36,102 nucleotides of DNA from Nitrososphaerota archaeon. GTDB lineage: Archaea > Thermoproteota > Nitrososphaeria > Nitrososphaerales > CADDZS01. Below, one piece after another: positions 7,083-14,946 of the stretch. The notes under the pieces were generated by a model, which had not been told where the DNA came from, made no database searches, and worked only from the letters and a program-made list of their open reading frames with translations. Location: NCBI GenBank assembly GCA_013288145.1, contig JABDCJ010000024.1, positions 1 through 36,102 on the forward strand. The letters run 5' to 3'. A program made the position numbers and the translations under genes. The first letter of the stretch is position 1, and each line of letters starts with the position of its first letter.

Positions 7083-7796
7083 TCATCGAATAAGGAACGA
7101 CACGACTGCACCGAGCATGAAGGCTGACGCGAAAAGCATCGGCATGGTTAGCCACAATGGCAGATTGGAAAAGTCGTTGAGAGCTATCGCCAATGAAGGT
7201 GGACTATTGGATTGTGGCTTTACAGGAAAGGTGATCTCGGAAACTGGGAGTCTAACGATAGATTGAACAGGCAACGCCGGCTGCCTACTGGTCTTCACCT
7301 TTGATCTCGAGTTTACTTGTGGGATGCTCCAGTTGAATGACAATTTGTTCACCCTAGAGAACGGAACACTTGAGATCCGAGTTGTCACAAATTTTGCTGC
7401 AAATGTAGCTTGCAGTTTGGTAGTCGTGGCAATTTTAGAGACTCCACGATAGACGGCCGTACCTAGGTAAGCCATCGCTGATTTTAGACGTGCGATCTTA
7501 ACTGAGATATTGATGCGCCTGAAAAATGAAGTAATCTGAACTACTGTTACGCTTACTTTACGATTGCCCTGCGAAAAAAAAGTTTTAGTGAAAGAGGTAA
7601 CGCCGGATTTCTTCAGCCGTTCGATCTTGATCGAGGAAATAATGTACTTAATTGAAGTAGACGATTTGATTACCATGATATTCAGAGTCCTCAGAGTTCC
7701 CGCTCTAATTGTCACCACTATCTTTTCTAACTTGTACGAGAGTTGACTAGCCAGTTTCCTTATCCGTTCTTCATTTCTTGTGGACATCATTTGCAT
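7083..7796 (-). CDS. Basic, tail-anchored protein of unknown function
   Basis: The 237-residue product is strongly basic, with more than thirty Lys/Arg and only about six acidic residues, and rich in Ser and Thr. The body alternates short hydrophobic stretches with K/R/S/T (for example VSVTVVQITSFFRR). A single hydrophobic helix closes the chain (about residues 212-236), so the protein is probably anchored at its C-terminus. No family is recognised. The codon at 7796 is ATG, with ATGs also at residues 3 and 4. The opposite strand has only a short ORF, so this is probably real, but the composition is odd. Confidence 0.5.
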   Translation of the reverse strand: MQMMSTRNEERIRKLASQLSYKLEKIVVTIRAGTLRTLNIMVIKSSTSIKYIISSIKIERLKKSGVTSFTKTFFSQGNRKVSVTVVQITSFFRRINISVKIARLKSAMAYLGTAVYRGVSKIATTTKLQATFAAKFVTTRISSVPFSRVNKLSFNWSIPQVNSRSKVKTSRQPALPVQSIVRLPVSEITFPVKPQSNSPPSLAIALNDFSNLPLWLTMPMLFASAFMLGAVVSFLIR

Positions 7797-8229
7797 TTGA
7801 GTTCTTCTTCACTTCGTTGATTATTTGGCGTCGGAGAGTTTTCCCTATAAACGCTCTGGTTTTCAGGCCAGTTGGATCAATATTTTACTCAAACAATTTG
7901 GACAATTTTAGGGCGTTTGGGTTGAAACATGCGTTGCTTCGTGGACCAACGATTTAGGGCGCTGTCGAGTACATGTCGCACTCTCTCATATCAATTTTCG
8001 AAGCGCGATATTCCGTCGGGTCTTGGGTTTTTCAAGGGAAATTACACTCGCATGAAAGTAAAATAAAATTGACAGATTATGCTTTGGCTTTTTCGGCATC
8101 CCGCAAAAGCCAAATTCACCGAAAATGGAGAACGCCGATTTTTGAATTCAAGACATGGGGAAGTTGTATAAGGCGGGCTTGCTTTGGCCAAGGCAGGGAA
8201 GCTTTTCTCGGAAAAAGTGACTATTCAAA
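7797..8229. other. Long intergenic region before the SPFH gene
   Basis: This 433-bp stretch has no convincing gene; the ORFs on the plus strand show no family features and overlap the SPFH start. It holds a 10-bp-stem hairpin (8083-8114), a TATA-like TTGTATAAG (about 8164-8172) that suits the SPFH gene, and an imperfect palindrome TGCTTTGGCCAAGGCA (8180-8195) at the likely transcript start. It may carry a regulatory RNA or control sites for the divergent genes. Confidence 0.4.
8083..8114. other. Stem-loop with perfect 10-bp stem
   Basis: TTTGGCTTTT (8083-8092) and AAAAGCCAAA (8105-8114) are exact reverse complements around a 12-base loop. A second pairing, TTTTCGG with CCGAAAA at about 8119-8125, competes with it. 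It lies in a gene-free region about 140 bp before the SPFH gene. On either strand the 3' arm is not followed by a T-run, so a simple terminator is unlikely. Confidence 0.4.
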
Positions 8230-8250
8230 TTGACACTACAATCGCCAGTT

Positions 8251-10311
8251 ATGCAAATTGCCCTTTCGGATCCTACCATTGCAACCGCCACTCTGGTCAT
8301 AATTCTTATCGTATTGTTTCTCGCCTACTATTTTCTCGGACGGGGAGTTTTTCTGGTCAGAGAAAACCAGATCGGAGTTTTGATAAAGAAGTTCGGAGGT
8401 CAGAGTATGCCTCAGGGGCAAATTATTGCTCGCAAGGGTCAGATCGGAATCCAGGCGCACACCTTGATGCCCGGTCTTTACTTCCGGAATCCAGTATTCT
8501 GGCATATCAAGAAATTTCCCATTACAGAAATTCAAGAAGAGCAGATCGGAGTTGTTGAATCTGTTGACGGCGAGGCACTACCAAAAGCGCGCCTCCTCGG
8601 CGACGCCGTAGAAAGCGCCCACTTTCAGGATGGGGAAGCTTTCCTTGACAACCATGGCAAGAAGGGACCCCAAATAGACCTCCTCCAGCCTGGGAAATAC
8701 AGGGTCAATCCGCTTTTGTTCAAGGTCACTGCGCAGCCCGCTACTATGATTGGCCCAAATGAAGTTGCCATATTGACGGCGCAGGACGGAGCTCCGCTTC
8801 CGTCGGATTTTATCGTCGCCCCAAAACCGTTTGAGAAACCGGATCCCGATGGCAAGTTTCCGAACGCGCGATCCCATCACTATTTTCAGGATGGTCAGGC
8901 TTTCATAGACAGCGGCGGATACAGAGGATCGCAGCAGGATACCTTGCAGCCCGGGAAATACTACATCAACTCGCTGCTATTCACCGTAACCAAGGTTCCC
9001 AAGTTTGAGGTACCGCCTGGCTTTGTTGCAGTCCTTAGATCAAACGTCGGAAAAGAAATCGTCCAGCCCCAGACCGTTCCGCTTTCTATTGCACAGGCGT
9101 CGAATCTGGGTTCTCAACTGATTTCAGATGTAGAGAAGGTACTGATCTCGGACGTTAACCAGAGAGGCATCTATGACAAGCCGCTCACGCCAGGAACTTA
9201 CAACTTGAACACAATAGCATTCACAGCGTATCCGGTTCCAACCAGTGCCATTATGGTTGACTGGGCGGACGCTGAAAGCCCACTAGCAGCGAAGATGTCG
9301 AGACCGGAATCAACTCCTACAAAGAACATTTCTGACTATCCGTACCTTACCGATCAAACAGTGAAGGGCGTTTCATACTTCCAGTTCAGTCAGCTGAACG
9401 TTGTTTCAAAAGATGGCTTTCAACTTGAGGTAAGCGTACGCATGATCATCCGGGTAGCGCAGGAGAACGCGGCTTTTGTAATCGCCCGCTTTGGATCAGT
9501 TTTCAACTTGATCAGCCAGATCGTTCACCCGCTGATTGATTCTTCGTTCCGGAACAGCGCTGGCGAGAAGAAAGCGCTCGAATTTTTCCAGAGCAGGACA
9601 GATTTACAGAGGGAAGCTCTTGATCGTGCAAAGACCGAGTTTGAAAAGTACCACGTCGAGGCTCAAAACCTCCTAATTTCTTACATCGACATCCTGGATA
9701 AGAGTCTCCTCGACACCCAGACGCAGAAGGAAATCGCGTTGCAGCAGCAGGCGCAGTATCAGGAGCAGGCGAAAGCTCAGGAGCAGAGGATCGATGTCGA
9801 GACAAAGAAAGCTACCGCCGACAAGCAGCCCGACGTGGTCGCATCAAAACTGCAGATCACAATAAACCAGAACCTTGCGCTGGCTCAGATTGAACAGGCG
9901 AAGGGAATCAGCGTCTCGACGAGTACTCAGGCGGATGGACAGTCTGAAGCAATCCGAAAAGTTGGACAAGCTCAGGCAGATGCGTACCTCGCCCAGGTCA
10001 AATCTTTAGGGCAGAGCAATGTTGCCATGGTGAATCTCATGGACCGAGTGAGGGATGGGAAAATCCAGATCACGCCGGAGACTCTCGTAGTTTCAGGTGG
10101 AAGGGACGGAGATACGGCATCTTCCACGCTATTTTCGGCGTACCTTGCAACCCTTCTACAGAAAGGATCAGCGCAACCGGAATCATTCAATAATGGAGGC
10201 AACGCAGAACCAATGGTGGTAAAGAATCCACCCGACGGTTCCCCGTCAACCATAACGTATCCTTCGGTAAATACAAATAAAATGTCGAAGGGAAGTACGC
10301 AGCAGCAGTAG
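8251..10311 (+). CDS. SPFH/Band-7 domain protein with repeated N-terminal modules
   Basis: The protein has about 690 residues. One N-terminal membrane helix (about residues 17-36 of the longest reading) is followed by a series of related beta modules ending in L-x-P-G-x-Y-x-x-N. Two are close copies, FQDGEAFLDNHG...LQPGKYRVN and FQDGQAFIDSGG...LQPGKYYIN, 90 residues apart, with weaker copies before (LMPGLYFRN) and after (LTPGTYNLN). A Band-7 core (KDGFQLEVSVRMIIRV, SQIVHPLIDSSFRNSAG) and a long Gln/Ala-rich coiled coil (about 480-600) follow. Flotillin-like proteins form membrane scaffolds. The preferred start is the ATG at 8251; a TTG lies 21 bp upstream in frame. A small membrane protein gene follows by 11 bp. 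Confidence 0.88.
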   Translation: MQIALSDPTIATATLVIILIVLFLAYYFLGRGVFLVRENQIGVLIKKFGGQSMPQGQIIARKGQIGIQAHTLMPGLYFRNPVFWHIKKFPITEIQEEQIGVVESVDGEALPKARLLGDAVESAHFQDGEAFLDNHGKKGPQIDLLQPGKYRVNPLLFKVTAQPATMIGPNEVAILTAQDGAPLPSDFIVAPKPFEKPDPDGKFPNARSHHYFQDGQAFIDSGGYRGSQQDTLQPGKYYINSLLFTVTKVPKFEVPPGFVAVLRSNVGKEIVQPQTVPLSIAQASNLGSQLISDVEKVLISDVNQRGIYDKPLTPGTYNLNTIAFTAYPVPTSAIMVDWADAESPLAAKMSRPESTPTKNISDYPYLTDQTVKGVSYFQFSQLNVVSKDGFQLEVSVRMIIRVAQENAAFVIARFGSVFNLISQIVHPLIDSSFRNSAGEKKALEFFQSRTDLQREALDRAKTEFEKYHVEAQNLLISYIDILDKSLLDTQTQKEIALQQQAQYQEQAKAQEQRIDVETKKATADKQPDVVASKLQITINQNLALAQIEQAKGISVSTSTQADGQSEAIRKVGQAQADAYLAQVKSLGQSNVAMVNLMDRVRDGKIQITPETLVVSGGRDGDTASSTLFSAYLATLLQKGSAQPESFNNGGNAEPMVVKNPPDGSPSTITYPSVNTNKMSKGSTQQQ

Positions 10312-10322
10312 GCGGGACCGTG

Positions 10323-10643
10323 ATGCGCAGATCAAGTTCTCGGTCAGCGATCGGTCACCTAGTTTATGCGCTAGTGGTAGTTGGGATTGTGATCATTATC
10401 ATACTCGTTACAGTGATCTTGACCCGAAATAACCAGCTATCGACCCAGGCGCAGGCTGAAGTGACGTACTTCAACAACCAGCCGACGATTCCGACCCAGT
10501 CTTGCACGAATCTCGTCGTAAACTACCAGAGGGCCTCTCAGGACTCTTCGACGTACTCTCAGTTTGTGCCGTCAAACTTTTTCCAGAATCTTTCAAACCA
10601 GTACCTGACAGAAATAAACGCGAAGACCTGTCCCTCGAGCTAG
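10323..10643 (+). CDS. Small single-pass membrane protein, partner of the SPFH gene
   Basis: The protein has about 106 residues: a basic N-terminus (MRRSSSRS), one strong membrane helix (about residues 14-34, LVYALVVVGIVIIIILV) and an outside domain rich in Asn, Gln, Ser and Thr with two cysteines (TQSCTNL and KTCPSS) that could form a disulphide. No family is recognised. It starts 11 bp after the SPFH stop, so it is in the same operon and probably acts in the same membrane complex. The ATG at 10323 is preferred over the adjacent GTG at 10320. Confidence 0.6.
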   Translation: MRRSSSRSAIGHLVYALVVVGIVIIIILVTVILTRNNQLSTQAQAEVTYFNNQPTIPTQSCTNLVVNYQRASQDSSTYSQFVPSNFFQNLSNQYLTEINAKTCPSS

Positions 10644-10749
10644 TTGAATCAGGTCGCCATACTTTACTCGCTTTTGCACGTCTTGAAGCAGGCGATTAGT
10701 CCTCAGGATAACCATTAAACGACTACAGGATTAGTCGATTCTCCTAACT

Positions 10750-10767
10750 GAAATTCTCTAGAATTTC
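10750..10767. promoter_or_regulatory. Inverted repeat upstream of the MFS gene
   Basis: GAAATTC-TCTA-GAATTTC is a perfect 7-bp-arm dyad centred 47 bp before the MFS start. It is placed where a transcript-start operator would lie. A weaker dyad, CGACTA-N6-TAGTCG, lies at 10720-10737. No regulator gene is adjacent. Confidence 0.3.
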
Positions 10768-10805
10768 CATCTTTTCCCACGAGGATCATAATCGCCACGT
10801 GAAAG

Positions 10806-12056
10806 ATGGAATCAAGAGATCAAGCTAGTAATCAAACTTCGGAGCTTCGAGAACAAACGGACGACCAGAAGGAGTCTACAGGAAGTGCGGTTACCGGTAG
10901 ATCCGTTGCAGCGCTTATCGCTGCGCGAGCCGTATACGCCTTAAACTGGCTTAATGTCGGCGCGCTCTATTCGCTGATGCAATCCGACCTGAAAGGCGGA
11001 GTTTCTGGTCTGGGGACGCTCACCTCAAGTTTCTTTTTGGGAATCGGGTTATTCCAAGTTCCCGGCGGAATTCTTGCTGCAAAGTGGGGACCGAAAAAGG
11101 TAGTCGTGATCGGCATTATGCTTTCATCGGTTTCCGCCGGTGCCGTTGCCCTGACTTCAGAAATATTCGAAGCCTCGGTCCTTCGGTTCCTCGCTGGCGT
11201 TGGAATGGCATTCGTATTTTCCCCATCGATAGTCATAGTTGCAAGTTACCTCGGACAGCACAGATCAGGCGCCAATGTGGGATTATTCAACTCTGCGTTC
11301 AGCGTCGGAGGAATTGCGGGATTGTTTGGGTGGACGGTGATAGCGTCGGTTACGGGATGGAGAGCGAGTATTGAGCTCAGCGGTGCAATCGGGATTATCA
11401 GCGGAATTCTCGTGATATTGCTAGTGCCCGACGAGCATGTTCTTTCTTTCAAGGTCGAGCGAACCAAGCTAGTATCGATAATCAAAGACAAAAGATTGAT
11501 CCTTCTCGGACTCGGCACACTCAGCCTGACAATTGGGAACAACCTGATTGCGGCTTTCATGACATACTATCTCCATAACAGTCTTGGTGTGGGCCTTTTG
11601 CTCGCTTCTTCCGTTACGGCGCTGATGATCTTGATGCCTTTGTTCTCCGCCCTAATCGGTGGGAGAGAGTACGACAGGATGAAAAAACCAAGACTTTTGA
11701 TGCTTACAGCGGATCTTGGCATGGCTGGAGCTCTGGTAATCTGCTCGATTAGAAGTCTCTATGCGGCTGTCATCGGTACGGTTTTTGCCGGAATTGTTTT
11801 CGGAGTCGGCCTCACAACTGCTTTCGCGGCAGCCAAGGATCTCAATAAAGAGCCGAAGCAGTACGACACGCTTGCTATATCCTGGGTGAACTGCTTGTCG
11901 CTATTTGGTAATTTTGGACCGCCGCTAGTCTTTTCGTATCTCGCTGTGACACTTGGTTACTCGGCAGCCTGGCTTGGAGGTTCGGGCATGGTCGTTCTGC
12001 TTTTGATTTCTCTGCTATTCATGTCAGAGGGAATCGTGAGAAAGCCCTCCTCGTAG
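10806..12056 (+). CDS. Major facilitator superfamily transporter
   Basis: The protein has 416 residues with about twelve membrane helices after a polar, charged N-terminus of about 35 residues. The loop between helices 2 and 3 carries the MFS motif as GGILAAKWGPKKVVVIG, and the matching second-half loop is IGGREYDRMKKPRLLML. The helix run LRFLAGVGMAFVFSPSIVIV is typical of helices 4-5 in NarK/NNP or CynX-like carriers. Substrate is unknown; anion or drug transport are both possible. It stands alone, between the SPFH operon and the fusion methyltransferase. Confidence 0.85.
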   Translation: MESRDQASNQTSELREQTDDQKESTGSAVTGRSVAALIAARAVYALNWLNVGALYSLMQSDLKGGVSGLGTLTSSFFLGIGLFQVPGGILAAKWGPKKVVVIGIMLSSVSAGAVALTSEIFEASVLRFLAGVGMAFVFSPSIVIVASYLGQHRSGANVGLFNSAFSVGGIAGLFGWTVIASVTGWRASIELSGAIGIISGILVILLVPDEHVLSFKVERTKLVSIIKDKRLILLGLGTLSLTIGNNLIAAFMTYYLHNSLGVGLLLASSVTALMILMPLFSALIGGREYDRMKKPRLLMLTADLGMAGALVICSIRSLYAAVIGTVFAGIVFGVGLTTAFAAAKDLNKEPKQYDTLAISWVNCLSLFGNFGPPLVFSYLAVTLGYSAAWLGGSGMVVLLLISLLFMSEGIVRKPSS

Positions 12057-12116
12057 TTCGCGGTTCAGTCAAACTTTGGCAAGCTTAAAGTCACCTGTGC
12101 TGCGTTTTGTCGGATC

Positions 12117-13187
12117 ATGACAGGCAACGTGCAACTTGGCGTGGATGTTTCCCTCTCGCCCTTAGATGCATTCGATGTGTTTGTTGATGAGCTAAGCCTT
12201 GCTCTGGACAAACGAGGAATGAAATTTGATCCACTGGAAGGCGGCAGCGTCAGAGAAGGAAACTATGTTGTTGGCTTTGTTGAGGAATGGAAGCCCGGAA
12301 CTAGTCTCTCTATGCTGTGGCACCCAAAAAACTGGGAGGATAACACGGAGAATAAATTGAGTGTCACTTTTACTGCTACAACCGGTGGAACGCGCATCAC
12401 GATTGAAAGCCAGGATTGGGGTCGAGTACTCAGGGATGACAAGACTGAGCTGCTCGGGTGGTTTACAAGTGAGATAGCTGCACAATTGTTCTTGGCTTCT
12501 TCACCAAACCGGCTGGGTGACTGGATCACTGACAGAAATGCTCGCAGTCCTTCCGGAGCGCGATCCCGGCAAACTTATAGGAATCCCACGTATCACATGC
12601 CCAATTTTCTTGCCATTTTGGAACTCCTTTCACTTGGGCCGGATGACTATCTCCTAGAGGTAGGATGTGGCGGAGGAGCATTTCTCAAAGCAGCTTTGAA
12701 GACTGGTTGCAGGGCTGCAGCCATTGACCATAGCGCAGATATGATCAGACTTGCTACCGAAGAAAATCGCGATGCGATCTCCAAGCACCGACTTTCGCTC
12801 ACAAAATCAGAAGCCGATTCAATTCCGTACCCACATGATACTTTTACCTGCGCCGTCATGACAGGCGTACTTGCATTTCTACCTGATGCATTGGTCACGT
12901 TTAGAGAAATATCCAGAGTCCTAAAGAGAGGAGGCAGGTTCGTAGCTTTTACGAGCACAAAAGAACTCAAGGGAACCCCCGCGACGCCGGAGCCAATTGC
13001 AAGCCGCGTCCACTTTTACGAGGATGGCGAACTCGAAAGTATGTTAGGGCAGGCTGGTTTCTCTTCTGTTAGAATAGAACACCGTTCCTTCTACGATTAT
13101 GCCAAGAGAGCAGGCGTCCCTGAAACAGATCTTCAACTGTTCAGGGGAACGACAGGATCTCAACTGATAGTTGCCCAAAAAGATTGA
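12117..13187 (+). CDS. SRPBCC domain fused to a class I methyltransferase
   Basis: The first 130 residues look like a START/AHSA1-type helix-grip domain (VSLSPLDAFDVFVDELSLAL, VVGFVEEWKPGTSLSMLWHP, LSVTFTATTGGTRITIESQD). After a linker (about 140-160) comes a full class I methyltransferase: LLEVGCGGGAFLKAA (motif I, about 179-193), AAIDHSADMIRLA (motif II), DTFTCAVMTGVLAFLPD and ISRVLKRGGRFVAF. The SRPBCC part could hold a hydrophobic substrate for methylation; this is an inference. The start is ATG with a TATA-like CTTAAAG about 30 bp before it. The gene converges on the VOC gene, 14 bp apart. Confidence 0.78.
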   Translation: MTGNVQLGVDVSLSPLDAFDVFVDELSLALDKRGMKFDPLEGGSVREGNYVVGFVEEWKPGTSLSMLWHPKNWEDNTENKLSVTFTATTGGTRITIESQDWGRVLRDDKTELLGWFTSEIAAQLFLASSPNRLGDWITDRNARSPSGARSRQTYRNPTYHMPNFLAILELLSLGPDDYLLEVGCGGGAFLKAALKTGCRAAAIDHSADMIRLATEENRDAISKHRLSLTKSEADSIPYPHDTFTCAVMTGVLAFLPDALVTFREISRVLKRGGRFVAFTSTKELKGTPATPEPIASRVHFYEDGELESMLGQAGFSSVRIEHRSFYDYAKRAGVPETDLQLFRGTTGSQLIVAQKD

Positions 13188-13201
13188 GCGGCAATTTTTC
13201 T

Positions 13202-13594
13202 TCAATCAGTGTTGGACAAGTTGTGCCCTAACTGGACAACGCAGAAAAGATTTTCGTCGGGATCCTTCAATACAACGAAATCTTCCTCGGGATCGTATTC
13301 CTGGGGGTGACGAGTTGCTCCCAACTTTAACAGACGGTTAACCTCGCCGGTCTGATCCTTGGTATAAAGGTCAAAGTGCAGCCAATTTCTTCCAAGAAGT
13401 TTTTCCGACTGCTGGACCTGGTTCAATGATACGCTTGTATTTCGCTTATCGGGATCTTCGAGCACGACCCATCCACCTTGGGCGGGTTGCCTTGGAGTAT
13501 AGTGCAAAGCTTCCTGCCAGAATGACAGCATGTCGTCAAAATTGACGCAATCGATTACGACGGAGCCGATCTTCAGTCCGGAACGCTCAGACAA
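13202..13594 (-). CDS. VOC superfamily protein (glyoxalase-like)
   Basis: A 130-residue protein of the vicinal-oxygen-chelate fold: VVIDCVNFDDMLSFWQEALHY (about 12-32), GGWVVLEDPDKRNTSVSLNQV (about 40-60), NWLHFDLYTKD (about 70-80) and VVLKDPDENLFCVVQ (about 106-120). His73 and the Glu in DENLF fit the usual metal-binding positions of the second module, as in the Glyoxalase_6 group. Members include dioxygenases, resistance proteins and proteins of unknown use. The start codon is TTG. It is the last gene before the CoA transferase, on the same strand and 65 bp downstream of it, so it may be co-transcribed. Confidence 0.8.
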   Translation of the reverse strand: MSERSGLKIGSVVIDCVNFDDMLSFWQEALHYTPRQPAQGGWVVLEDPDKRNTSVSLNQVQQSEKLLGRNWLHFDLYTKDQTGEVNRLLKLGATRHPQEYDPEEDFVVLKDPDENLFCVVQLGHNLSNTD

Positions 13595-13659
13595 TCTGTT
13601 TCATCTTGGTCTTTACACATTCTTTTATTTTCTACGACCTGCAAGGCTTGCATTTCTGA

Positions 13660-14889
13660 TCAAAGATAACCCGATTGACTGAATGAACGTATTTCGTCTT
13701 TTTTGTATCCGATCGATTTCAGGATTGATTCATTGTCCTGACCAACCTTCGGAGCAAGTAAGGTGATTTTCTTTCTGGCTTTGTTAGCAACGCCATTTGG
13801 GGACAATGCCACTCTTACCACGTCATTTTTACCATCGAACAAGTTGTGCGTCTCCATTAAGACTCCGAGATTTCGCAGTTCAACGTCATTGTAGACTTCA
13901 TCAATTGATCTAACTTCGGCACAGGGAACTGATGAGCTCAATTTTTCCAAAAGTTCATCGCGATCCAATTTTAAGACAGCTTCTTGAACCGCGCCTTCGG
14001 TCTCTACTCTATGACTGATTCGGTAATTCATTTCATCATAACTGGGATCCAGTTTCAGATCCAGTATGGAAGATAATTTCTTCCATTGTTGGTCGCTGAG
14101 TGTTGCGATGAGTACCCGCTGATCGTCTCTCGTTTTGAACACCTTGTGCGGCGAATAGCCAGCGTGACCCGAGCCTAACCTCTTCGGTAATTTCCCAGTC
14201 ATGCCAAAATAGGTCAGCCAGTAGCCGTTCCAGTATACTGCCATATCGAGCAATGATATTTCTACGAACTTTCCTAACTTCTTCTTTAATTTATTTCGCT
14301 CCAAGATTCCGCAAAGAACCTGGATCGCCCCGTAGGCTGCCGCTCCCAGATCTACCGAGGGATTTCCTACCCTTACCGGTTCGCCATTTGAGTTGCCCGT
14401 CAGCGACATCATGCCGCTCAAGGCCTGAGCTACCGCGTCAAAGGCAGGTTTCTCGTAATACCTGCTCTTCGAGGAAAAGCCCTTGATTGAACAGTAGATG
14501 AGACCAGGATTGAATCTTCGAAGCGAATCGTAAGAAAATCCCAAGCGGCTGGAAACGTCCGGGCCCATGTTTTCTAAGAAAACATCAACTTTTTTCCTTG
14601 CAATTAGGCGGTGGAGAATTTCCTGTCCGGCTTTTGTTTTCAGGTTCAGTGAGAGGCTTTTCTTTCCAAGATTGTAATTCAGAAAGCCCCAAGGGCTGAC
14701 TGTCCTTGATGGGTCGCCGATTCCGGGCTGTTCGATCTTTATGACGTCAGCTCCGAGTTCCCCCAGCAGAGATCCCATCGCAGGTCCTGCGACAAGAGAG
14801 GACACTTCAACAACAGTAATACCGTCGAGAGGAAACACCAATTTTTGATGGACTATCTCGCTAATCGCAAAAGAGAAGGCTACCTTCAA
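13660..14889 (-). CDS. CaiB/BaiF family (class III) CoA transferase
   Basis: The protein has 409 residues. It carries the class III pattern: PLDGITVVEVSSLVAGPAMG (about 20-39), GADVIKIEQPGIGD, NLGKKSLSLNLKTKAGQE, and the catalytic aspartate in NPSVDLGAAAYGA (Asp about 187). It moves CoA between carboxylic acids (formyl-, succinyl- or similar donors). Homologues usually begin near PLDGI, so the TTG at 14889 may be too far upstream; TTG/GTG codons at about 14841/14838 are alternatives. It is transcribed divergently from an acyl-CoA dehydrogenase 57 bp away, and a ThDP enzyme and a MaoC hydratase lie nearby, so it probably activates an acid for that pathway. Confidence 0.88.
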   Translation of the reverse strand: MKVAFSFAISEIVHQKLVFPLDGITVVEVSSLVAGPAMGSLLGELGADVIKIEQPGIGDPSRTVSPWGFLNYNLGKKSLSLNLKTKAGQEILHRLIARKKVDVFLENMGPDVSSRLGFSYDSLRRFNPGLIYCSIKGFSSKSRYYEKPAFDAVAQALSGMMSLTGNSNGEPVRVGNPSVDLGAAAYGAIQVLCGILERNKLKKKLGKFVEISLLDMAVYWNGYWLTYFGMTGKLPKRLGSGHAGYSPHKVFKTRDDQRVLIATLSDQQWKKLSSILDLKLDPSYDEMNYRISHRVETEGAVQEAVLKLDRDELLEKLSSSVPCAEVRSIDEVYNDVELRNLGVLMETHNLFDGKNDVVRVALSPNGVANKARKKITLLAPKVGQDNESILKSIGYKKDEIRSFSQSGYL

Positions 14890-14946
14890 CTTCGATTTAG
14901 AAACTAATTTATCATTTTTTATCGCCCAGAGAAAATCGCGACGTCA

